DNA of 64,000 bases from Cerina sp048266425 (GTDB lineage: Bacteria > Bacteroidota > Bacteroidia > Flavobacteriales > Flavobacteriaceae), in the NCBI GenBank assembly GCA_048266425.1, contig JBLWZN010000002.1, forward strand, positions 62,001 through 126,000, read 5' to 3'. The notes under the pieces are model-generated. The model had not been told where the DNA came from and did no database searches. It saw only the letters and a program-made list of their open reading frames with translations. The translations under genes and the position numbers were made by a program. How positions within the stretch are numbered: position 1 is the first letter of the stretch; the number at the start of each line of letters is the position of its first letter. This document shows, piece by piece, positions 36,645 through 43,784 of this stretch.

Positions 36645-37997
36645 CTATTCCTCGGGTTGAGGGGCCATCACAAAATGATCCATAAAAGCCGTGGTATAGT
36701 TACCGGCCAAATAATCGGGATTGTCCATCAATTGCCTATGGAAGGGTATGGTGGTTTTTATCCCTTCTATCACAAACTCGTCCAACGCCCGCTTCATTTT
36801 ATTGATCGCTTCCTCCCTAGTTTGGGCGGTAGTAATCAATTTGGCGATCATGGAATCGTAGTTGGGCGGTATGGTATATCCACTGTAAACATGGGTGTCC
36901 AAGCGAATACCATGGCCGCCTGGGGTATGTAGCGTAGTAATCTTTCCTGGAGATGGCCTAAATCCGTTATAAGGATCCTCCGCATTGATCCGACATTCTA
37001 TAGAATGCAATTTTGGGATATAATTTTTTCCCGAAATTGGTACGCCCCCGGCCACTAAGATCTGCTCCCTGATCAAATCGTAGTCTATTACTTGTTCCGT
37101 TATGGGGTGTTCTACCTGGATACGGGTATTCATCTCCATAAAATAGAAGTTCCTGTGCTTATCTACCAAAAATTCAATGGTTCCAGCGCCCTCATATTTG
37201 ATATATTCGGCAGCCTTGACGGCAGCCTTGCCCATACTATCCCTCAATTTATCGGTCATAAAGGGGGAAGGGGTCTCTTCGGTCAATTTTTGGTGTCTGC
37301 GCTGAATGGAACAGTCCCTTTCGGAAAGATGGCAGGCTTTCCCGTACTGATCTCCAACGATCTGGATTTCAATATGACGGGGCTCCTCGATCAACTTTTC
37401 CATATACATGCCTCCATTTCCAAAGGCAGCCTTCGCCTCTTGAACCGCGCTCTCAAAATGCTTTTCCAGATCCTCTTCCTTCCAAACCGCACGCATCCCT
37501 TTGCCACCACCTCCAGCGGTAGCTTTTATCATTACGGGATAGCCTATTTTTTTGGCTATTTTTTTGGCGTCATCAACGTTTTTCAGTAATCCCGCAGATC
37601 CAGGAACAATGGGGACTCCAGCTTTCTGCATGGTCTCTTTAGCCGTGGCCTTATCTCCCATTTTATCTATCTGCTCCCCGGATGCCCCGATAAATTTAAT
37701 ATCGTGTTCCGCACAGATTCTGGAAAATTTGGAATTCTCGGACAAAAACCCATATCCCGGATGGATTGCATCGGCATTGGTGATTTCGGCAGCTGCAATA
37801 ATATTTGGGATTTTAAGATAGGACTCACTACTCGGTGGTGGACCAATACATACCGCCTCGTCAGCAAAGCGCACGTGAAGGCTTTCTGCATCTGCGGTGG
37901 AATAAACAGCAACCGTTTTGATCCCCATTTCCTTGCAGGTACGGATAATCCTAAGCGCTATCTCTCCCCTATTTGCAATAAGTATTTTTTTGAACAT
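36645..37997 (-). CDS. accC: Acetyl-CoA carboxylase, biotin carboxylase subunit
   Basis: 450 residues from the ATG at 37997 (MFKKILIANRGEIALRII), the normal family start and length; six extra in-frame codons upstream are not needed. ATP-grasp features: glycine-rich KATAGGGGKGMRAV, HIEIQIVGDQYG, ERDCSIQRRHQK, EMNTRIQVEHPITE, and INAEDPYNGFRPSPGKI. It carboxylates the biotin on AccB with ATP and bicarbonate, the first step of malonyl-CoA synthesis for fatty acids. Directly downstream of accB in the fabH-accB-accC order, with a 79-base repeat-containing gap. Confidence 0.96.
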   Translation of the reverse strand: MFKKILIANRGEIALRIIRTCKEMGIKTVAVYSTADAESLHVRFADEAVCIGPPPSSESYLKIPNIIAAAEITNADAIHPGYGFLSENSKFSRICAEHDIKFIGASGEQIDKMGDKATAKETMQKAGVPIVPGSAGLLKNVDDAKKIAKKIGYPVMIKATAGGGGKGMRAVWKEEDLEKHFESAVQEAKAAFGNGGMYMEKLIEEPRHIEIQIVGDQYGKACHLSERDCSIQRRHQKLTEETPSPFMTDKLRDSMGKAAVKAAEYIKYEGAGTIEFLVDKHRNFYFMEMNTRIQVEHPITEQVIDYDLIREQILVAGGVPISGKNYIPKLHSIECRINAEDPYNGFRPSPGKITTLHTPGGHGIRLDTHVYSGYTIPPNYDSMIAKLITTAQTREEAINKMKRALDEFVIEGIKTTIPFHRQLMDNPDYLAGNYTTAFMDHFVMAPQPEE

Positions 37998-38004
37998 AGC
38001 TTTA

Positions 38005-38060
38005 TCAAATTCCAACCCTCAAATTCCAACCTCCAATATTTTTGGATTTTGGATTTTGGA
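38005..38060. repeat. Low-complexity repeat tract between accB and accC
   Basis: TCAAATTCCAACC occurs twice (38005-38017 and 38019-38031), followed by three units of TTTTGGA up to 38060. CTCCAA and TTGGAG can pair across the tract. No gene content. Confidence 0.6.
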
Positions 38061-38076
38061 GCTTGTGATTTACATT

Positions 38077-38562
38077 TTAGGATGGATCTACTAAAAACAA
38101 GGGTTGATCAAACTCGACCGGTGAGGAATCCTCAACCAAAACTTTCACAATTTTACCGGACACCTCGGATTCTATATCGTTAAATAGTTTCATGGCCTCA
38201 ATGACACATAGGACATCGCCCTTATTGATGGTATCTCCCACTTCAACAAAAACGGGTTTATCGGGGGATGGCTTTCTATAAAAAGTACCGATAATGGGAG
38301 ATTTAATGGTAATGAACTTAGAATTTTCTTCCGAGGTTGCCACTGCAGGTACTTCAGTGGCCGGAACTGCTGCTTGACTAGGTGCAGCTTGGGTTATTGG
38401 TGCTTGTGCAACGGGCAACTGTTGAACATAGGTGGTCTCATATCCAGAACCTGCCGCCCCGGTACGGATAGTGATCTTAATATCATCCGTCTCCAGTTTA
38501 ACCTCACTGGCCCCTGATTTGGCCACGAACTTAATCAAACTTTGAATTTCTTTAATATCCAT
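38077..38562 (-). CDS. accB: Acetyl-CoA carboxylase biotin carboxyl carrier protein
   Basis: 161 residues. The C-terminal biotinyl domain has the acceptor motif EAMKLFNDIESE, with the Lys that becomes biotinylated, and ends in the family pattern VEFDQPLFLVDP. An Ala/Pro/Gln-rich linker (about residues 45-85) joins it to an N-terminal helix (MDIKEIQSLIKFVAKSGASEVKLET), as in AccB. It carries carboxybiotin between AccC and the carboxyltransferase, which is not in this window. Located 74 bases after fabH. Confidence 0.96.
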   Translation of the reverse strand: MDIKEIQSLIKFVAKSGASEVKLETDDIKITIRTGAAGSGYETTYVQQLPVAQAPITQAAPSQAAVPATEVPAVATSEENSKFITIKSPIIGTFYRKPSPDKPVFVEVGDTINKGDVLCVIEAMKLFNDIESEVSGKIVKVLVEDSSPVEFDQPLFLVDPS

Positions 38563-38636
38563 GGAATAGAATTTTGTTTAGTTGCTTTGTTAAATATACT
38601 TATATTCAGCTGTGTCCCAAAATAAAGGAACCAAGA

Positions 38637-39635
38637 TTAATTACTGTTGTATGCCCATTTCAAATAAATGGAGCCCCAGGTAAATCCACCCCCAAAAGCG
38701 GCAAAGACCAAATTGTCCCCTTTTTTTAATTTTCCTTCATAATCGGCAAGCAGTAAAGGCAAGGTGGCAGAAGTTGTATTTCCATACTTTTCTATATTGA
38801 TCATTACCTTGGAGGCCACCAATCCCATTCTGTTGGAAGTGGCATCAATAATCCTTTTGTTGGCTTGGTGGGGCACCAACCAATCCACATCATCATGGGA
38901 AAGCTGGTTGCGTTCCATAATTTTCGCCGCTACTTCGGCCATATTGGAAACAGCAAATTTAAAAACCGATTTGCCGTCCTGGTAAACATAATGCTGTCTA
39001 TTCTTTACGGTTTCCTCGGTAGCTGGCAACAGGGACCCCCCCGCTTCCATTTTTAAAAAGTTTCTTCCAACCCCATCCGAGCGTAAAAATTCGTCCTTTA
39101 GCCCCAAACCTTCTGTATTGGGCTCAAAAAGTACGGCTCCGGCACCATCCCCAAAAATAATGCAAGTGGCCCTATCGGTATAGTCAATGATCGAGGACAT
39201 CTTATCGGCCCCAATTAGGAGAACCTTGCTGTATCGGCCAGATTCAATATAACTTGCGGCGGTAGACATCCCGAACAAAAAGCTGGAACACGCGGCTTGC
39301 AAATCATATGAAAATGCATTTACCGCTCCAATTTCGGTAGCAACATAAGCCGCCGTAGAAGCTACTAGCAAATCCGGGGTGGCAGTGGCAACGATAACGA
39401 GGTCTATTTCCGTAGGGTCTAAATTCTTTTTGCGAATAAGTTCCTCTGCAGCCCTAATGGCCAAATAAGAAGTACCCTTGTCCGCATCCTTTAAAATCCG
39501 TCTTTCCTTTATTCCAGTCCTTGTAGTTATCCATTCGTCGTTGGTCTCAACCATGGTTTCCAACAGTTCGTTGGTCAAAATAAAGTCTGGAACATATGCC
39601 CCTACAGCGGTAATCGCTGCCGATAGTTTACTCAT
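38637..39635 (-). CDS. fabH: 3-oxoacyl-ACP synthase III
   Basis: 332 residues. Catalytic triad segments of FabH: Cys116 in LQAACSSFLFG, His in VPHQANKRIID and Asn in KYGNTTSATLPLLL. C-terminal GDNLVFAAFGGGFTWGSIYLKW is typical. It condenses acetyl- or branched-chain acyl-CoA with malonyl-ACP to start fatty-acid synthesis; in Bacteroidota it usually primes branched iso fatty acids. Member of the DUF177-rpmF-fabH-accB-accC cluster, although a terminator lies between rpmF and fabH. Confidence 0.96.
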   Translation of the reverse strand: MSKLSAAITAVGAYVPDFILTNELLETMVETNDEWITTRTGIKERRILKDADKGTSYLAIRAAEELIRKKNLDPTEIDLVIVATATPDLLVASTAAYVATEIGAVNAFSYDLQAACSSFLFGMSTAASYIESGRYSKVLLIGADKMSSIIDYTDRATCIIFGDGAGAVLFEPNTEGLGLKDEFLRSDGVGRNFLKMEAGGSLLPATEETVKNRQHYVYQDGKSVFKFAVSNMAEVAAKIMERNQLSHDDVDWLVPHQANKRIIDATSNRMGLVASKVMINIEKYGNTTSATLPLLLADYEGKLKKGDNLVFAAFGGGFTWGSIYLKWAYNSN

Positions 39636-39824
39636 GTTAAACTGTTTTTTGGGTCAAAAACATTGAAAATTAATGTAAAATACGTGAAAATTAATGATTT
39701 TTCGTGACTTTTTGCCTCTATAGCCTGTTTATGGTTTCCGAAACCCATTAAAATTCCAATCAGAAAAAGGCAATACCCTCTTCCGGAGCGTATATACTTT
39801 CCAAAAAATGTTTCAAAAAAAAAA

Positions 39825-39846
39825 TCCCACTCTTAAGAAAGTGGGA
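39825..39846 (-). terminator. Terminator after rpmF
   Basis: TCCCACT (39825-39831) pairs with AGTGGGA (39840-39846). On the minus strand the hairpin is followed by a run of U (complement of A at 39816-39824), 25 bases after the rpmF stop. It should limit read-through into fabH. Confidence 0.85.
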
Positions 39847-39870
39847 GTCCTATAATATAATGATCACAAC

Positions 39871-40068
39871 TTATGCAGCTGCTTCTTCGACCTTATCAAT
39901 CAAAATCTGACCACGGTAGTACAATTTACCTTCGTGCCAATGGGCCCTGTGATACAAATGCATTTCACCCGTTGTAGGATCCTTGGCTATGGTTGGGACC
40001 ACTGCTTTGTAATGGGTTCTTCTCTTATCCCTTCTGGTTTTGGAAATTTTTCTTTTAGGATGTGCCAT
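39871..40068 (-). CDS. rpmF: 50S ribosomal protein L32
   Basis: 65 residues, start MAHPKRKISKTRRDKRRTHYKA typical of Bacteroidota L32. The protein has no cysteine, so it is the zinc-free form; related flavobacterial L32 proteins usually keep one Cys in the loop where this one has AKDPTTGEMH. It sits on the large ribosomal subunit. Eight bases after the DUF177 gene, in the order seen in most bacteria (yceD-rpmF), and probably translated from the same mRNA. Confidence 0.96.
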   Translation of the reverse strand: MAHPKRKISKTRRDKRRTHYKAVVPTIAKDPTTGEMHLYHRAHWHEGKLYYRGQILIDKVEEAAA

Positions 40069-40076
40069 GATACTAT

Positions 40077-40610
40077 TTATTTATCCGTTAATAACTTTTT
40101 GAGTGCGTCCCATCTGGGGTCAATCTCTTTTTTATTCTCCTTTACTTCTTTGGGCTGTAATTCCTTTAACCTCTCCAAGGTCTCAGATTTTAAGCTACCG
40201 TCCAGAACTCCTGGATGTACCCTTTTCTGGGGAACGGCCAACACCAACATTTCATATATATATTGGGCAACATTGATTTGATGTTCCCCATGGGGAATTA
40301 TCAAAATCTCGTCATCCTCATCATTGTATTCTTCCCCAAATTTGATCAATAATTCCATGTTGCCCGCGATGGGTTGGTCGTAAGGCTCATTGGTGATATC
40401 GCAATTTAAATTTATCAACCCTTTAGCCGAAAATTCCAGTTCCATCATGGTGGACAACTTGTTCAATTCCACCTGTAAATCAATACTTGCAGAAATAAAC
40501 TCGTTGAATTCAAAGGATTCAAAGAACTTGTTCTCAATTTTGTAATCAAACCTGTGCTTCCCCTGTTTCAATCCCGTGAAAGGAATATTGTATTCCTTGT
40601 GCTTTTTCAT
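40077..40610 (-). CDS. DUF177 (YceD-like) protein
   Basis: 177 residues, matching the DUF177/YceD family: central LEFSAKGLINLNCDITNEPYDQPI, where typical members have a CxRC pair; here only one Cys remains, then EILIIPHGEHQINVAQYIYEMLVLAVPQKRVH and C-terminal EIDPRWDALKKLL. YceD proteins are linked to 23S rRNA accumulation and ribosome assembly in plants and bacteria. The gene precedes rpmF by 8 bases. A strong promoter candidate is located 68 bases upstream of its start. Confidence 0.9.
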   Translation of the reverse strand: MKKHKEYNIPFTGLKQGKHRFDYKIENKFFESFEFNEFISASIDLQVELNKLSTMMELEFSAKGLINLNCDITNEPYDQPIAGNMELLIKFGEEYNDEDDEILIIPHGEHQINVAQYIYEMLVLAVPQKRVHPGVLDGSLKSETLERLKELQPKEVKENKKEIDPRWDALKKLLTDK

Positions 40611-40677
40611 GCTTCACCTTGGTTTAGCTCAACGACCGCAATAAAAAACAACGATATCGTTCTAATTATGGCGGGTG

Positions 40678-40707
40678 CAAAGATACTATTATTTTAGTAA
40701 ATCACAA
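40678..40707 (-). promoter_or_regulatory. Flavobacterial promoter for DUF177-rpmF
   Basis: Read on the minus strand: -33 element TTG (40705-40707), exactly 19 bases, then -7 element TATCTTTG (40678-40685), matching TTG-N19-TAnnTTTG. Transcription would start near 40670, about 60 bases before the DUF177 start codon. Confidence 0.75.
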
Positions 40708-40798
40708 TTTTTAATATAAAAAAAACAAGCCTTGATTAAGTAGCCGATATTGTGGTTTCAATCCCGTTAATTCTTTCCTTTCTATTAATTCTTAAGGG

Positions 40799-41845
40799 CT
40801 AGAACTTCGCGCGTTGTTTTTTCAACGGATCTTTAGTCAGCTCTTGATATTCCCGCCTATTCCTGAAGATATTCAAAGCAGTAAAAACGGCTTCCCTAAA
40901 GGAACTGTGATCCGCAAGGCCCTTGCCCGCAATTTCATAGGCGGTCCCATGATCAGGGGACGTTCTTACTTTACTGAGTCCGGCCGTAAAATTCACTCCA
41001 TTTCCAAAGGAAAGGGTCTTAAAGGGAATAAGCCCTTGATCGTGATATGCGGCCAAAACGGCATCAAATTTCTTATAAGCCTGGGAACCAAAAAAGCTGT
41101 CGGCGGAATACGGCCCATAGACCAAATGTCCTATGTCTACCCTTTCCCGGACAACGGGTCTTAGTATTTCATCATCTTCCTTGCCAATGACCCCATTGTC
41201 CCCGCTATGCGGATTGATACCCAGAAGGGCAATCCTCGGTTTTCGGATCCCAAAGTCCATCATTAGGGATTTTTCAATAATGGATATCTTATTTCTTATC
41301 AATCTGGGGGAAATGGCAGATGACACATCCTTTATAGCAACGTGATCCGTTAGCAAGCCTACCTTTAAGCTTTCCGTTACCATAAACATCAAGCTTTCAC
41401 CTTCCAATTCTGCCGCTAGATAATCCGTATGACCAGGAAACTTAAAATCTTCGGCCTGAATGTTGTCCTTGTTGATGGGCGCAGTGACCAAAACATCAAT
41501 CTCATTATTTTTTAGCGCACTAACTGCGGCCCTTAACGACTGGAGCGCAAACTTGCCAGCTTCCTTGGTTGAATTGCCAAAACTGACTTCCGGAATTTCT
41601 TTCCAGACATTTACCACATTTATTTTTCCTGCCAGGGCCATATTGGCTTCCTGAATCCCGTGATAGTTGATTTCTAGGTTCAGGGCATTTTTCTGAAAGG
41701 AGATCGTTTTGTTGGAGGCAAAAATTACCGGGGTGCAAAAATCCAACATTCTTACATCTTCAAAGGTTTTGAGTATTATTTCGCACCCGATACCATTTAA
41801 GTCCCCTATAGATATGCCTACTTTTATTTTCTCGTTTTCCTGCAT
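40799..41845 (-). CDS. pdxA: 4-hydroxythreonine-4-phosphate dehydrogenase
   Basis: 348 residues. Metal-binding and active-site segments of PdxA are present: PGHTDYLAAEL, TDHVAIKDV, GINPHSGDNGVIGKEDDEI, AAYHDQGLIPFKTLSFGNGVNFTAGLSKVRTSPDHGTAYEIAGKG. It oxidises 4-phosphohydroxy-L-threonine in DXP-dependent vitamin B6 synthesis, giving the precursor of pyridoxal phosphate. Divergent from riboflavin synthase with a 58-base gap containing candidate -7 elements for both directions. PLP made here is the cofactor needed by the four SelA-like enzymes, though nothing links their control. Confidence 0.95.
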   Translation of the reverse strand: MQENEKIKVGISIGDLNGIGCEIILKTFEDVRMLDFCTPVIFASNKTISFQKNALNLEINYHGIQEANMALAGKINVVNVWKEIPEVSFGNSTKEAGKFALQSLRAAVSALKNNEIDVLVTAPINKDNIQAEDFKFPGHTDYLAAELEGESLMFMVTESLKVGLLTDHVAIKDVSSAISPRLIRNKISIIEKSLMMDFGIRKPRIALLGINPHSGDNGVIGKEDDEILRPVVRERVDIGHLVYGPYSADSFFGSQAYKKFDAVLAAYHDQGLIPFKTLSFGNGVNFTAGLSKVRTSPDHGTAYEIAGKGLADHSSFREAVFTALNIFRNRREYQELTKDPLKKQRAKF

Positions 41846-41865
41846 GGTACCAAACCCTTAATGTA

Positions 41866-41886
41866 TAAATTTGCCATACAAAATTA
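41866..41886. promoter_or_regulatory. Divergent -7 elements of pdxA and riboflavin synthase
   Basis: Plus strand: TAAATTTG at 41866-41873 faces the riboflavin synthase gene. Minus strand: TAATTTTG (complement of 41879-41886) faces pdxA. Both fit TAnnTTTG. Neither has a TTG at exactly 19 bases, so the calls are tentative. Confidence 0.4.
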
Positions 41887-41903
41887 CTTAAATTAAACGA
41901 CAC

Positions 41904-42494
41904 ATGTTTACAGGGATAATTGAAACTTTAGGAAGCGTCGAGAATTTGGAAACCGAGGGGGGCAACTTGCATATTACGTTGTCTTCTAGCTTTTCCACAG
42001 CTCTCAAAATAGACCAAAGTGTTTCCCATAACGGCGTTTGCCTCACCGTAGTCGCCCAGAACGGGGAGAATTACACCGTAACGGCCATTGCCGAAACATT
42101 GCAAAAAACGAACCTTGGAAAATTGCGACAAAGGGATTTGGTCAACCTGGAACGCGCCATGATCCTGGGCTCCCGATTGGATGGACACATTGTGCAGGGC
42201 CATGTGGACGGAACCGGAACCTGCACCAAAATTGATAAAAAAGATGGCAGTTGGATCTTCACCTTTGAATACGATCCAAATTTAGGACTTGTGACCATAG
42301 AAAAAGGATCCATTACCGTTGACGGCGTAAGCCTTACGGTGATAAATTCCGGGGACCAATATTTTAGTGTGGCCATCATCCCGTATACTTTTGAAAACAC
42401 TTGTTTTAAGATCTACCAGGTAGGGTCGCAAGTAAATTTGGAGTTTGATGTTATTGGGAAATATGTGGCCAGGTTGATGAAGTCCCACACCTAA
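41904..42494 (+). CDS. ribE: Riboflavin synthase alpha chain
   Basis: 196 residues. Begins MFTGIIETLGSVENLE, the invariant MFTGI start of the family, and contains two lumazine-binding half-repeats: first with SVSHNGVCLTVV and second with GSITVDGVSLTVI, plus GHIVQGHVDGTGT. The enzyme dismutates two 6,7-dimethyl-8-ribityllumazine molecules to riboflavin in the cytoplasm. Length is as expected. Single gene on the plus strand, divergent from pdxA; other rib genes are not in the window. Confidence 0.96.
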   Translation: MFTGIIETLGSVENLETEGGNLHITLSSSFSTALKIDQSVSHNGVCLTVVAQNGENYTVTAIAETLQKTNLGKLRQRDLVNLERAMILGSRLDGHIVQGHVDGTGTCTKIDKKDGSWIFTFEYDPNLGLVTIEKGSITVDGVSLTVINSGDQYFSVAIIPYTFENTCFKIYQVGSQVNLEFDVIGKYVARLMKSHT

Positions 42495-42612
42495 GCCCTC
42501 CATCGGGAACAAGGCTTGCGAAGCCCGCCCGAACGCCAGCAAGACAGTATCATTCCGGGGGGGGTACGTGCAGACTTTGAACATCAAGAAGTTTACTATT
42601 GCAAATGCGATG

Positions 42613-42632
42613 TCCTGAGCGAAGTCGATGGA
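42613..42632 (+). repeat. Dispersed intergenic element with CCTGAGCGAAGTCGA core
   Basis: TCCTGAGCGAAGTCGATGGA in the spacer between riboflavin synthase and the acyltransferase gene. From memory, a very similar core is scattered through spacers of many Bacteroidota and other genomes. The rest of the 192-base spacer has a G-run at 42558-42565 and no gene. Confidence 0.5.
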
Positions 42633-42686
42633 ACTGTTTTCAAAACGGGCATAACGCAGTTATCGCGCTTTTTAGACAGACATTCC

Positions 42687-43784
42687 TTATACCTTGATGA
42701 TAATCTTTTTTCGGAACATAATATATGCCAAGAGCAGGTAGAAGCACATGACCGTAAAGGCGTATAGGAAGGAGGAGAGTTCCATGGACATAAAATCGTG
42801 TACGTATATATTTTGGAACAACCAACTGTGAATGGAAGTCCCCCCATCTACTTTAATGGAGCCCATTAATCTTCCGATAAATCCGGCCAGGAAAAAAATA
42901 GTGATCGCATTGGAGCCCGCATACCTAAAAATGCTGCCAAACTTTATCTTACGAACATCCGACAGGTAATAGATCAAAGCCAAAACCAGATTGGCCCAAC
43001 CCGCGGAAACCAGTACAAAGCTACTGCTCCAGTTGGCCTTGCTAATAGGAAAAACGGGTGCCCAAAGACTACCAACAACAAGCATCGCACCACCAAGAAC
43101 CAGTAAAATAATCTCCTTTTTAGGTTTCTTGGAAATCAATATTAGTCCTGTAAATATCCCACACAAGGAACTGGCGATTGCCGGTAGGGTGCTCAATATC
43201 CCCTCTGGATCATAATCGTCCTTCCACATGTGGGTTCCCAACACATGCAGATCCAAATAGTTGGACCAATTATTTGGGGCACGATCAAATGTGGGAGCCA
43301 TACCCTGGATAGGAACGAATCCCATCCACAACCAATATCCTATCAGGATGGTCGCACAAATCCCAATAAGTACCTTCCAATTAAAATTAATGAATAAAAT
43401 AGCTGCAAAGAAAAACACGACTCCTATCCGTTGCAATACCCCAGGGAAACGAATGTCGGCATAGTCCTTTACAAAAGGAAATTGTAAGGTAAATGCGCCC
43501 AAGAAAAGTCCCAAGCCTATTAATTTTAGACTCCTAATTACTATTTTCTTATAGGTAGTAGCCCCCACAGGTTTGCCCTTATAGGCGTAAACGATGGAAA
43601 TGCCCACAATAAAGAGGAAAAACGGGAACACCAGGTCGGTTGGGGTATAACCGCTCCATTCGGCATGTAACAAAGGCGGATATACATGGGCCCAAGTACC
43701 TGGGGTGTTTACCATTATCATCAGAACAATGGTAATTCCCCTTAAAATATCTACAGATAAAACCCTATCCCGAAGCGCAACCAT
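42687..43784 (-). CDS. NagX-like membrane acyltransferase (DUF5009, heparan-alpha-glucosaminide N-acetyltransferase family)
   Basis: 365 residues from the ATG at 43784, whose first two bases are shared with the stop codon of the symporter gene (TAATG overlap), implying translational coupling. A longer reading frame to 43892 lies within the symporter gene and is unlikely. Opening segment RVLSVDILRGITIVLMIMVNTPG followed by YTPTDLVFPFFLFIVGIS is characteristic; about ten hydrophobic segments follow. Human HGSNAT in this family acetylates terminal glucosamine across a membrane, and bacterial NagX genes accompany GlcNAc utilisation. Partnered here with a sodium symporter, so acyl-sugar uptake is a fair guess. 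Confidence 0.82.
   Translation of the reverse strand: MVALRDRVLSVDILRGITIVLMIMVNTPGTWAHVYPPLLHAEWSGYTPTDLVFPFFLFIVGISIVYAYKGKPVGATTYKKIVIRSLKLIGLGLFLGAFTLQFPFVKDYADIRFPGVLQRIGVVFFFAAILFINFNWKVLIGICATILIGYWLWMGFVPIQGMAPTFDRAPNNWSNYLDLHVLGTHMWKDDYDPEGILSTLPAIASSLCGIFTGLILISKKPKKEIILLVLGGAMLVVGSLWAPVFPISKANWSSSFVLVSAGWANLVLALIYYLSDVRKIKFGSIFRYAGSNAITIFFLAGFIGRLMGSIKVDGGTSIHSWLFQNIYVHDFMSMELSSFLYAFTVMCFYLLLAYIMFRKKIIIKV

Noticed and set aside
36536..38060. Repeat tracts near accC as a possible CRISPR or phase-variable array
   Set aside because: Units are short and degenerate, have no spacers, and no cas genes are present.
42516..42767. 83-codon plus-strand frame after riboflavin synthase
   Set aside because: Runs across the dispersed repeat and into the opposite-strand acyltransferase gene; no family match.
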